Part shown: positions 23,881-34,602 of the stretch, in pieces | Position numbering within the stretch: the stretch's first letter is position 1 | Layout of the letters: each line of letters starts with the position of its first letter | NCBI GenBank assembly: GCA_947359465.1 | Contig: OX375882.1 | Location: forward strand, 52,822,509 to 52,886,508 | Reading direction: 5' to 3' | Length of the DNA: 64,000 nt | Source of the DNA: Metellina segmentata | Taxonomy: Eukaryota; Arthropoda; Arachnida; Araneae; Tetragnathidae | Made by a program: the position numbers and the translations under genes | Notes under the pieces: generated by a model | Told to the model about the DNA's origin: nothing | Seen by the model: the letters and a program-made list of their open reading frames with translations, nothing else | Database searches by the model: none

Positions 23881-25053
23881 TTCTAATATTCCAAAAAATT
23901 GTTGAATAAATTGATATACTGTATCTGGATCATTCTGAAATTAAGTGGAAATTTGAGTCACATGTATGTTTTTTTTTTATGAATTTCATGTGTCAATTGA
24001 TTTTTATACAATAGTAATAGATCTTAATTGAGGTATATTTTCATCAGATATCTTCAAGTGAATAAATATTTGCATATTTATACTTAAAAAAGTGAATTAA
24101 ACATGGAAAATATCACCTCCGTGGCTGTTCTTAACCCTGTTTCTAGGTTAAGAAATATAGTTGAAACTTAAAAAGTATAAAAATTCCTTTATTTAATATT
24201 AATAGTTTCATTGTTAACAGTTTTCATTTCATTGCACCAGAAATTATTATATTTTTCATTAAATTTAATGTTGAAAAATCAGTAAATTATTTTGTCCCTA
24301 CTATTTTTGTCAGCTCTGCATAAAAAGTAAATAACCTTTAAAAAAGTCTACTAGAAGGCAGTACATGTCTGAAAGTGTAATTAAAAGAAGCTCTAATGAG
24401 CCATCTTTACTGTAAGATATCTTTGACTCAATAGCAAGTATGATTTTGTCTGTTTCTTATATTTGCACTCAGAAAATTCTTGAGTTCTTTTAACAATGTC
24501 ACTGCCATGGCATTTTTTAACTTAATATATTTTCATTTATTGCTGAACTTTTTTCAACAACATATAGTTAGAAAATGTACAAAACAATCTGGAAATCAAA
24601 GCACATGGCTGGGATTGTTTTAGGTTAGGCATAAATATGGTCCAACCATTGAAATTTCACCTCCATGGAGGTGAGCAGATATTTCTTATCAGGAATTTGT
24701 ACAATGATATGGTAAAATAGTGATTATAAATGGTTATTTATTAAAGTAAGAACAATCTTGGGTAAACAAATAAGCAGTCCAATTGTTTTTTCTCTAACCA
24801 GTACCGATTTAACTTGCCAATTGGTTCCGATTTGAACCTGTAGAATAAAGCCTAACAGATTTATTTGATTTACAATGTTTGAACACTTGTAACTTTGGGT
24901 CTGATTATGTACGCTGATAAAATCTTTTAATTTTTCCTTAAAAATATGCCATTGAGTTAGGAGATAATTTAAGTATCCTCATGACTGAAATTCTCTTTGT
25001 TGTTTCTGACATAGTACCAGTTGGTATCATGTCAATCTGGCCTAGTTGGTACC

Positions 25054-26055
25054 ATGTCTAAGAAATCTGATATAATCAAATTTAGGAAAGTCTGGAAGGA
25101 GTCTTAGCTTAAAAGAAATAGAATTAAAAATGATTCAGAACTTTACATAAAAGAGGGCTCAGCAAAAAAATAGGTTGAAAAGACAAGAAAATTTTGTTTG
25201 AAGGAAAAAAAAATTAATATTCCACCAAATAGAGTGGAGTAGTTAACCCAGATGAAGCTGTTGGGTATTGCAACCTGATGTAAGAAACATGTGCATGTGA
25301 AAAGCATGAAAATGTTTTGTTAACTTTTGAAAAATTAAAAAGCCTCAAAGTTCTTAATTACAATGATTTAGATTAGATGGTTAAATCTCTGCTGTCAGGA
25401 TGTAGTAAAAAGTGAAGAAGAATGTCTTGAAAGAAGTGCATTAACAAACACGTTGAGACAAATGATTACATGTGTTGAGCAATGGAAGAGGAAAGAAGTT
25501 TACAGTGAAATAAATAAAAAAGTCAGCTAAGAAAGTGGTTAAATCAAAAGTTGAAATAGAAGTCAAAGCGCTTGTTAATAAATTTAATGATATGCTTCGT
25601 TACTTCATGAAGCATGTTTGCAACATAGTCCCATCAATACAGGTCAATTTTCAACCTAAAGATAACCTTGGAACAGATGAGATACTGATACATTTTGATT
25701 TTGGGAGATACAACATGTGCATTTCAGAGATTCACATGACCAAATCACATTACATAGATAAATTGAAAATAGTGAAAAACTTAATGTTCTGTCATTCTAC
25801 TCATTGTCTGAATCTTTGCGACCCGACTCAAATGCATTTAATGAATATGTAATTGTCAAAGTATTTGGTAGAAAGAGTGTTTGCTATTATGTGGCAAATG
25901 TCACTGAATGTTTTGAAGCTTCTTACCAGATCCGCTTCATGTCGAGATGACATGACACTAAAAACAAATTTGTTTCCTATGAAGAATGTGAAGCAACAGT
26001 TCAAGATGAGGTTATGGCCATTTTAAAACAACTGACAATGAATACTCATGAATAG
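25054..26055 (+). pseudogene. decayed open reading frame of unidentified transposon-associated family
   Basis: Starting at an ATG in 25054 the plus strand gives, through several frames, MSKKSDIIKFRKVWKE, a KxxxNDSELYIKEGSAKK part, CEKHENVLLTFEKLKSLKV, then from 25535 VEIEVKALVNKFNDMLRYFM and DEILIHFDFGRYN, and finally YYVANVTECFEASYQIRFM. I recall proteins with this order (a DFSENY-type motif followed by a cysteine/histidine segment) as multi-copy, unnamed proteins in arthropod genomes, but I cannot name a family. It lies inside the mariner on the opposite strand. Confidence 0.55.
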
Positions 26056-27170
26056 TACATTTTTGATTAAATACCTGAAGACTATTTACATTGTGTTAGA
26101 TGAATCTGAAACATCTCGTCACCTCCACGTTTTAAGGAAATAAAAAATTGGCTTTAATTTGCTTAAAATATTGTCTTGACCCGTTTCAGTTGCACAACTT
26201 CATTGCCCTAACATGACATAAATACATAAAATAAATTCTAAAACTTTAACTTTATTTTTCAAAAAGTTTTGACTGTCAAATTTCTATTTAATTTCAAAAC
26301 GATCCATATTTACTCGGTATTGCATCACTTGGATATTTAAATCGCTAAAATTATTTGCATTCAGAATAAGTTTAAAACAGCGCAATTCTCTGAATGCGTG
26401 AAATTCATCTTGCAATGAAGAACAAAATGACTTGGAACTTTATTATCGAACAACTTGAGTGCAAAGAAAATGAAACGATAAAAATTAAAGAGCCGATAAA
26501 ATTCAATAATTTAAAAAAAAACACGGGCAATAATTATTTTCAAAGTTGGAGTACGGGAACTTTTAGGACAACCTGTAGTTTTTAAAACAGAGATGGCAAG
26601 ATTGAGCACCATAAGGGAATGTTACTCCGTGAACATTTAGATGCAAACTCCAGAGGACAACATAGGGTTTGATTAATTTTGTTTTGAAATTACAGAGTTC
26701 ACATTTAAACACAGACATTACGGTAAGAATCTAATTTCTAAAAATTAACAAAAGGAGCATGAAAAGTAAGTAAAAGCTCACCTGATAATTAGAGTTGAAA
26801 CTATTTGAGCACTCGTCGATCAAAAATGGCGCCCAAACAACAAACGACCTGGTTGCCAACTGATGAATAACGAAAAGCTTAAATACAAGTCGAATCGCAC
26901 TTTTATTTACATGATGTTCAAAACCATAAAATAATTGCTGAAAAATAAGAGCAAGTGTAGAAAATAATCTTAAAATGATTTAAGAAAAGGGAAAGTTATC
27001 GTACGAAAAGCAATACCGTAATGACGAGAACTCGAATTTGAACTGACGGTTTTAAACCGTATATGGCTAGAGTGAAAAACGGTAAAAAAACGTTTTGTCA
27101 ACAAAACAGCTTTAAACCGTCAAATATACGGGAAAAGTCCGTAAAAACAACGGATAATTTTTGCAGTGTA

Positions 27171-27496
27171 GCGATCAGCTGGAATTAGAATTTACCTATT
27201 ACCAAGTTGATAGTCTATCATCTGAAATTTTGGAATCTGATAGAACTGATGTAGCTTGGTGTAAAATTTCCAAAATCAAGCACAGCAATGGCAACTCAAA
27301 ATATGTGGCATTGCCCAAAATCATGTTGTCAGTTTTGTCAGTTCCTTACAGCAGTGAAAGAATTTTTAGCATGTTTCGAAAAAACCAAACCGAATCTCGG
27401 TCCAGAATGAACACTAAAACATTGGAGTCACTCCTCATAGCAAAAATGAATATGGATGTTTGTTACGATGTCAAACTAAGCAATAAATACTTATAA
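27171..27496 (+). pseudogene. hAT-type transposase dimerisation domain fragment
   Basis: This frame reads LELEFTYYQVDSLSSEIL, then VALPKIMLSVLSVPYSSERI and a FSMFRKNQTESRSRMNTKTLE-like stretch. The P.S.A..ERIFS...R..LN..TLE.LL pattern is the C-terminal dimerisation region of hAT transposases. Only about 105 codons exist, with no upstream catalytic part; the sequence starts directly at the right end of the CACTG segment, and the flank on that segment's other side does not continue it. Confidence 0.7.
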
Positions 27497-27959
27497 AAAC
27501 AAGAAGTGCTTGCTATTCGATGCAAAAAAAAATTGTAGATGAGATGTTAATAAATAGGTAATAAGTTTGATCAACAAAATTGTGTTGTGTGACTTTTAAA
27601 ATAAGATTATTTCCAAATATATTCACTTATATATTTAATCGATAATTTTCTTAAATAATTTTGAATATTGTTTAAAAATATTTGTTTCAATTAATTATTC
27701 AATACTTTTTAAATTTTATTTATTAATTAATTAATTTAGCATTTTGTAATTTTTTTATTAATTTTAATAATTTATTGATACTATGTCGTATGTAATATGT
27801 CGGTAAGAAATGCTACTGATGACTGGGCTACCAATGTTGGAGAGTACGCGGTTAGGGAAAAAACTCGTTCTGATGAGATAAAGGTCGTCATCACTGACAA
27901 ATACTTAGTTGCCTGGTTATGTTTCTTAATTTGTACTATGGTGCTTTTGTCATTCAAAA
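27497..27959 (-). other. AT-rich stretch with a possible hAT scrap
   Basis: 27600-27780 is extremely AT-rich. On the minus strand 27880-27800 reads LSVMTTFISSERVFSLTA, resembling the SERVFS core of hAT dimerisation domains, but the following residues do not fit. I treat this as weak. Confidence 0.3.
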
Positions 27960-28227
27960 ATAAAACATCGATGTTAAACAAAGATCTGCTCCAATAAATC
28001 AATGGTAAATACAATAAATGACGTTTTGAAAACATCGACATCGATGTCGCATCCTTACTTTTCAGACCATTCACCCTTGGCCACTTTGGACGAAAAGAAT
28101 GTTCAATTTACTGATTATAAAACTTTGCTACTTGTTTTTTTTTTTTTTTTTTTTTCATTTAAAAATAAAAAATTGACAAGAAAAACATTGATGTTTTGAA
28201 AACATTGACAACGATGTTGCATCCTTA
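27960..28227. mobile_element. fragment of the AACATCGATGTT (hAT-type) family
   Basis: Words ACATCGATGTT, AAAACATCGACATCGATGTC and AACATTGATGTTTTG surround a body (CTTTTCAGACCATTCACC, CTTGGCCACTTTGG, AAAAGAATGTTCAATTTACT) that matches 63770-63850 of the copy at the window's right end. The right edge GATGTTGCATCCTTA is a diverged inverted copy of the TAGGGATGCGACATC terminus. A left terminus and target duplication were not found. Confidence 0.65.
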
Positions 28228-28235
28228 ATTGAGAT

Positions 28236-29160
28236 TGCCCAACTCGTGGCGAGGGAATATACAAATTTAAAAACAGCGCCATCTATCGGCGAATTCTTCA
28301 GTAATGAGAGAGAGCATGCGCAAACAGCAATCAATTACACCAGATCGCAAGAGGTATTCCCGAATTTTTCATTTTTATTTTGTTAGTGTGTTTTATGAAT
28401 AAATAATGTGCAAGGAAAATATTCAATGAAAATAATTATATCGTGATTAAGTCGAAAAGCTTAACGAGTCGAACTTAATACATCAATATTTTGACACAAT
28501 AATATTCCACGCTTCTGTAGAACAAAACCGAATCCTTAGAAAAGGCTGGCTTAACTCTGGTGAAACAGAAAGAAATAATAAAATGCTACAGTCTTACTAA
28601 TATTATGTTATGGAAGCAGATTATATCTATCCACAGAAATCTCTTTCCGATACTGCAGCTGCAGCACACATGTAGAAGTTGTCGTTTGATAATTATCCTG
28701 AATAAGAGAACACTCAAGGTAAAATATGTAGCATGTGAATCCTTTTGTTCAACACGGAGACAGCCATTTTCCATGAAGAAGCCCTTTAAAGGTTTACCAT
28801 CGAATAAAATATTGGAAAGTAGTAATAACAATAAATATTTAAATATTATGTTTAGCATGAAAATTGTAAATATCTAAAAATATATAAATTTTTCCATAAA
28901 ATTTCTTTATTATTCCACTATATGTTGACTGCATAAACTACATTTGTTTAAACCGCGGTGCACTGTACTTAAAACAATATAGATTAACCGTCAACACCCT
29001 GAGTTTCCACAACGGACAACTAAAAGCACAACAAAATGGAAAATTCGAAATGAATTAAAAGTGAAAAATTAGTTCTTGCCAACGCATAAAAATGAGGAAA
29101 CCGCTTGTTTTATATTAGAAGGACCCAACACGAACAACTAGCGAAATGGAGGAAGTAATA
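28236..29160. other. no gene recognised
   Basis: Opposite-strand frames at 28560-28877 and 28586-28858 overlap and show no domain or splice context. The rest is AT-rich. Confidence 0.4.
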
Positions 29161-29161
29161 C

Positions 29162-29740
29162 TCAATGTACAAAATCTCCACTTTTATTTACACTTCCCTG
29201 CAATAATGGACCGGACAGCAAGATGTAATGGTATAAGGTAAAGAATACATGCTTTAATAGGGGTTGATCCCCACGTGCTGCAATTATAATAGCAACACTT
29301 CTGGGCATACTTTCAACAAGGTTTTGATACACAGCTAGGAGTATTTGTGTCCATTCCTGCTGTAAGAATGTCACCAGCTCAGCTGTAGATTTCGGACGTG
29401 ATTCCCTGGTCCATAAGCGTCGCTCTAACTCGTTCCACAAATCTTCTATGGGGTTTAGGTCGGGACTCTGAGCATGCCAGCCATGGAAGACGTTTTACAT
29501 CCATATCTTGATACCAACGCTTGACAGAGGCTGCAACATGACCTGGGGCATTGTCGTCCTGGAAGTAACATTCGTCCATTCCATAAAATTGCCAGAGCGT
29601 AGGAAGAACCTTATTGTCCAAAATGTTCATGAAGACGTTCAATTTACCAGGAACAACTTGCAAAGGTCCCAGGTCATACCACGAAAAACAACCGCAAACA
29701 AGTAATCGGATTTTAGGCAAATCCACTGGCGTCCGGTTAA
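29162..29740 (-). pseudogene. Tc1-like transposase, C-terminal half
   Basis: Reading leftwards from about 29730: VCGCFSWYDLGPL, then LDNKVLPTLWQFYGMDE and CYFQDDNAPGHVA with the second catalytic aspartate (QDNAP), then RLPWLACSESRP. A one-base shift at about 29440 leads into MWNELERRLWTRESRPKS, LVTFLQQEWTQI and QNLVESMPRSVAIIIAARGD. Everything before the QDNAP module is missing, and a younger mariner (29763-31216) lies directly upstream. This is a remnant unrelated at sequence level to the 4 kb Tc1 copy. Confidence 0.85.
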
Positions 29741-29762
29741 TTATTGTAGTGTAGTGTATATA

Positions 29763-31216
29763 CAGGGTGTTTCAGTGAACCGTTTCAGAACTTCTAAGAG
29801 GGGTAGTGTACATCCTGACAACTCGAAATCATTTAGCAATGTGGGGTCGGAAATGCTTTCCTGAAGCGGTGTTGTACACAGAAGCACCGTAAAGAAAAGA
29901 GACCGTAAGTGTGAAATCGTTTTAATAATACATGAAAAGAAGCAAAAGGTACATGGATTAAAGTAAGTGTTCGAAGTTTCTTCCACGGGCTACAATGCAC
30001 GCCTCATATCTCCGACGCGTGGACATCCGAACATTCTGGAATACTCCAGGCATATCTCGAATTTCTCCGGCAGCTACTGCAATTCTTGCAACCAGCTCCT
30101 CAACATTGTCAACAGGGGTGTCATAAACTAGCGATTTCAGATGACCCCAGAAATAAAAATCAAGACATGATAGGTCGGGTGACCGAGCAGGCCAACGCAC
30201 GGGACCACCACGTCCGATCCACTGCTGACCAAATGTGACATCCAGGTAGTTACGAACATCTCCGCTATAATAGGCAGGGGCTCCATCGTGTTGGAACCAC
30301 ATTGTCTGTTGCGTCGATACAGAAATCTGTTCATCTCTCAAAAGTTGTGGCAATAATTGCTGCAGAAAGAGCAAGTAGTTAGGTCCGGTTAGACGAGACG
30401 GTAACAGGTAAGGTCCGATGAGGCGATCTCCCATAATACCGGCCCATACATTGACTGAAAATCGAATCTGTGCTGCACTACGTCGTATTGCATGCGGGTT
30501 CTCGACCGCCCAGATATGGTCGTTATGCGTGTTGAAAATTCCTTCCCCTGTGAAGGATGCCTCATCGGAAAACAACACTTCAGCAGGAAAAAGGGGATTT
30601 GTAGCACATTTTCCAAGGTACCACTGTGCGAAAGCAATACGAGGTGCATAATCCTCCGGTTTCTGTGTCTGGACACGCTGCACGTGAAACGGATGCATGT
30701 CTTCTTCTCGGAGAATCCTCCAGACGCTGCAATGGGAAACCCCGACTGCGTTTGCTACACTTCGTGTACTCGTTCTTGGATTCCCCTGTACATGCTGCAG
30801 CACATTCTGTTCGACGTCTGCAGTCCGTGCTGTTCTTACCCTGTCCCTGTCAGCTCTTTCTAATGAACCTGTCTCAGCTAACCTCTGGTGCAGTCTTGCA
30901 AAGAAATTATGACTGGGGATACGCCTCGTCGGATATCGTTCCGCGTACAAACGCTATGCGGCTGGCCCACTACAATTTGCAGCCCCGTACGCCAAATGCA
31001 TATCGGCTAACTCTGCGATCGTGTAATCATCCATCCTACTAACTTGGCGTTCTTGTGCGAAATGAAGTTCCCTACACGAAAGCTCGGGATTTTCGCACAA
31101 CGCCATCTACCGCGTCAGGAAAGCATTTCTGACAGCCCATTGGTATATGATTTTGGTTCGTCAGGATGTACCCTACCCCTCTTAGAAGTTCTGAAACGGT
31201 TCACTGAAACACCCTG
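29763..31216 (-). mobile_element. mariner-like transposon, near-complete
   Basis: This 1454-bp element starts and ends with CAGGGTGTTTCAGTGAACCG in inverted orientation. The terminal repeats are identical for 44 bp and recognisably similar for about 110. TA flanks both ends (29761-29762 and 31217-31218). A single long transposase frame fills the interior on the minus strand. It is the closest relative in the window of the transposon at 34603-36105. Confidence 0.92.
29958..31034 (-). pseudogene. mariner-like DDE transposase with one premature stop
   Basis: It would cut and re-insert its transposon at TA sites. Starting at the ATG in 31034 the frame is 359 codons including the terminator and opens MDDYTIAELADMHLAYGAAN; a single TAG at 30956-30954 (codon 27) interrupts it, after which 331 codons are uninterrupted. 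A helix-turn-helix region (VGVSHCSVWRILRE) precedes the catalytic core: FSDEASF, WFQHDGAPA and, 41 residues after the second aspartate, LDFYFWG. All three acidic residues are present. Start chosen by alignment with the sister gene at 34852, which has the same length and an equivalent N-terminus. Confidence 0.88.
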
Positions 31217-31218
31217 TA

Positions 31219-33484
31219 GATTGCAACTTTACATACAAAAATATTCGTCATGGGTATGAAAAAATACTTTTGCTGACAAATTTGAAATCCCTTTTCCTGC
31301 TTCCCTTGGTCAGCTGACTTTTATGCTGTGTTACAATTTTTAAAAAATAACCAATATCCCGCTGAATGATATATATTTATAGTAATCAGAATGGTATATG
31401 TCAATAAAAAACAAGAAACAATAAATTTAATGCTGTTAGAGCCTGAGGATATTGTTATATACAGCACGCTTTCATTGATATACCGATTTATTAAAATTTT
31501 AAAGTAATTTTATACTTGTCAACGTGCCACACGATATACCTAAGAGTACTTATACTTCCTATGATTAGATCTACTAACTAAAACATCAACTCAAACTCCC
31601 GTGGTTAGTGTCGTGTGAGACACAGTACCATTTTAAATAAGTGTTGTTAGGATCAATAGAGCATGCCACCGAGACGGCATGTCTATCTAGAATATTAGAG
31701 CACATTACTTTTACACATCATTTCATCTATATCATCATTCTAGAGGTCTACGATAAAATCCTAATTAATTCTAAATACTTATGATGTTAGATTTTTGGTA
31801 GGTAGTTGAATTCACATTGCAATGAATCAACATGTTAATCAACTGGAGACGGTCCATAATTAATCCCGAATGGAAAGATTCGAGGACAACACATCGTAAT
31901 TTTGAATCACGATCAGGTTTAGACAGAGCGGACACCCCACTATTCAATTTTCTGTGACGTGTCAGCCTGTCGCCACGTTTTCAGCTTATTGTACGAGCTC
32001 TTAAAAAAATTGGAAGGTAGTTTCGAGTTCACTTGTTGGTAAAGGCCCCACGTCTTTTGAAAAAGGAATTTAACATGACGTGGTTTCACAATGACTGCGA
32101 ATCATTACTCTATCGATCACTATTACTAACTAGAGTGCAGTCAGATAGTAATTGGTCATCAGAGGCAACAATTATCTAGGATCCCGGCTTGTTTCAACGA
32201 CATAATTTCTCTTCCGTGAATTTATATTTCTATTGTTGCACTTATCGTAAAAGACTTATTGCGATGAAATGTAAAAGGAAGAGGAAAGAAAATCTGTGTT
32301 CTAGAAGACAGTCCATATTTAGCAGAGAGAATACTAGACTGGAAACGCGGAATGCCCCAATTGTAAGTAGCTGTTAGAATATTAGTATGCCTTTTAAAAC
32401 TAGAGTAAACAAAATATCTGACAAAAAAGAGCGAAGTAAGGAACCAAGCTGATTTTTACAAGTTACGCCTGGGAAAACTCAGCGTCGCAAACGAAATGTT
32501 TCTCAGTAAATACGATGATTTAAACAGTAACGAAGTATTATTCTTGAAAAAACCCGAAATACTATTTATTCACAGATAGTAACTAAGCTACCAGCCCTTC
32601 TTGCTTTCCCACACACAATATTTTCTCAACAAAATACAATCCAAACCAATTACTAAGTGAAGTACACGTGTCCTTATGTTCCTAAGTCTAATTCTATATT
32701 ATTGAAGAAACTTTTTCCTGTTATAAGATATAAGATAAAACAAACAACATAGCTGAACCAAGTGGAAAACTTGGAATTGGTGACTGATTCAGCAAGTTAA
32801 TCTCAATTATGTTGAGACCATTGCTAATATATGCGTAGTTTGACGCCAAAAAATTGGACCACCTCTTTTAATTCCTGCATATTTCATAATAGATAATATC
32901 CAACGGTACTCTTCCATAGGAATTAAAACCTATACACATACGCGTAAAATATTTATAAGGAGCTGTCTTCATATTAAATTAAGGATGGTTTTCCGTTTTC
33001 AAATCTTACACCATAAAACCCAAAAACCAATCCTATCATCAAATTTGAAAATTTTCAATAACAACATCCAATTTTGAAGCCAAATTTAAACATCAATCTA
33101 GGATTGATTCAATATATTTTATCTAGATTTCCAATTTATATTCAAATTGAGCATTGTAATTTAAAATTATAAAACGATATGAAGACATGGAGTTAGCTAT
33201 TGACTTGAGCAAATGGTAGGCATATATATTTACATGACTTTGTGATGGATAGTTTTGTATTTCAAAATAGATTTTATGTATTGTTTGTGCTTACTTCTGT
33301 TGCTAACCTTTGTATCATTTTTTTGTTTATCTGGTAGTCATTGTAAATTAAACGATTAGAATAATATAATAATATTAAAGAAATGAAATTATGTTAAGGA
33401 TTACAGTATTCATTTTTATGATTCACACTTACAAAAGTTTTACCCATTGTATACAGTGATCTGCCTTGATACGCGTGTTGGGAA
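31219..33484. other. long non-coding stretch with a SINE scrap
   Basis: Apart from the SINE fragment at 31845-31945, no gene, exon or element edge was recognised. The plus-strand frame at 32189-32377 has no domain. Confidence 0.4.
31845..31945 (-). mobile_element. diverged SINE fragment
   Basis: GACGGTCCATAATTAATCCC, AAAGATTCGAGGACAACAC and TCGTAATTTTGAATCACG follow the order of the inverted SINE body (GACGGTCCGGGATCAGTCCC ... GAGGACAACAC ... TTTTGAACCACG). Ends and target duplication are lost. Confidence 0.6.
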
Positions 33485-33735
33485 TTGCCTTGTCTGTCAT
33501 TAATATTAGATTTATCAATTTACGATTACTTCGGTGAAAATATTCTCGCGTTATTACGCAAACACCAGTATCTATCAGTCTTTAGTATCTGACCTTCTAT
33601 CTTTAATACATACCATTCATTTCCAGAGTGCGACGTTTCTGCCATAAAAATGTAATAAGCATTCGTAGTCACGACTTCGGATACGAAAGGAATTTCCTCC
33701 GAAATTTCTTCGACACGTGTGTCTTGGTATTACAA
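33485..33735 (-). pseudogene. possible Ty3/gypsy protease fragment
   Basis: On the minus strand about 50 codons stay open (TNAYYIFMAETSHSGNEWYV, LKIEGQILKT) and, after a one-base shift, continue as IDTGVCVITREYF. The arrangement of a W.V-type strand, K.EG...KTL and then IDTG.....I resembles the protease start of gypsy polyproteins, with the catalytic DTG present. Neither gag nor reverse transcriptase is recognisable next to it. A weak but coherent match; a chance frame is the alternative. Confidence 0.42.
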
Positions 33736-34284
33736 GCTGTGGTCAAAGATTCATGCGTTTAGACCACCATTTATGGCTTTTACAAGGACAAGTAGATGGG
33801 TTTTTTATGTAGGGGCAACATTTGGGTTTTCGAACACATTTTAGATATTTTTTACATATTTATTACCCAATTACTGACAATATTTGTGGATCATGGCATC
33901 GACCAAACAAACGCCTCTGGTCGCATTTCAATTTAGAGAGCTTTATGTGTTCACAAACAATCCAGATGGAAAGAGAAGATTTTCCTTCCACTACCAAAAT
34001 GCTTTATCATGATACATATCAAGGTTGACTCCAAATGTTTCTCCTTTTTTTGACATTTGTTTTTTAAACTGACCAATCAACTATCATTTATCATTCGGAA
34101 CTCATCCTTTGCGATTTCTATTAGCGAAGGGCTGAAATCGTCTTCCATAAACAAGCCAAGAAACTTCACATTCAAATGATTTACAAGAAATACGAATCTC
34201 CTCATACCTGTATTTAACTGGACAGGAAATGCCTCTGATACTGGCTTTTTTAAACACGTCAGTTGCTTCATTTAGACATCAGTG
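33736..34284. other. no gene recognised
   Basis: Short frames on both strands (33822-34028 plus, 34077-34271 minus) show no known domain. They lie next to the gypsy-like protease scrap and could be the rest of that element. Confidence 0.35.
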
Positions 34285-34602
34285 GATAAGTAAACAAACA
34301 AGTGAGAATAAAAATTATTCATGAACCACCACTTCATCGCCGTTGAACAACTGTTTAGAGTGCAATTTGAGTGGATATATTTAAGTAACCTTTTTGATTC
34401 GAGGTATGAAAATATATTTACTTTCATTTGAGAATGATATTGGTTCAATATTGCTGTGAACGTGCGTGCGAGAATTTAATACTTATTACCCGCGTGCAAG
34501 CGATCCGACAATTTAACTCTTATTTCGCTTGCAAATGGTACTTTCGTATTGTAAACGTCATTTTGTATTTATAAAAATGTCAAACTATAATATTATTAAA
34601 TA

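Larger units (their letters stand above)
23404..26575 (-). mobile_element. mariner-type element, expanded by insertion
   Basis: Terminal inverted repeats of at least 26 bp with two mismatches (CAGGGTGTCCTAAAAGTTCC at the left; CAGGTTGTCCTAAAAGTTCC, inverted, at the right) are flanked by TA on both sides. The transposase remnant lies near the left end on the minus strand. At 3.2 kb it is far longer than the 1.3 kb usual for the family; the excess, roughly 24.0-26.2 kb, includes the plus-strand pseudogene described separately and must be foreign. Confidence 0.78.
20377..27168. mobile_element. candidate DNA transposon with CACTG ends and TA duplication, carrying nested elements
   Basis: The left end reads CACTGTAAAAAAAATCCCGT and the right end, inverted, CACTGCAAAAATTATCCGTT; both are followed by CCGTAAAA/CCGTTTTTACGG-type motifs. 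A TA flanks each side (20375-20376 and 27169-27170), consistent with a duplicated TA target. Subterminal tandem repeats fill the left end, and related ACCGT/ACGGT words crowd the right end (27000-27160). Inside lie a piggyBac-like element (22150-22960) and a mariner (23404-26575). Without those, roughly 2.8 kb belongs to the host element, and no transposase of its own is recognisable. The superfamily is unassigned. Confidence 0.58.

Noticed and set aside
27781..28074. 97-codon minus-strand frame as a hAT transposase
   Set aside because: Only an SERVFS-like word fits; the rest overlaps the AACATCGATGTT repeat and does not follow the family.
30418..31042. Several plus-strand frames over the mariner (up to 138 codons)
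   Set aside because: They are antisense shadows of the transposase.
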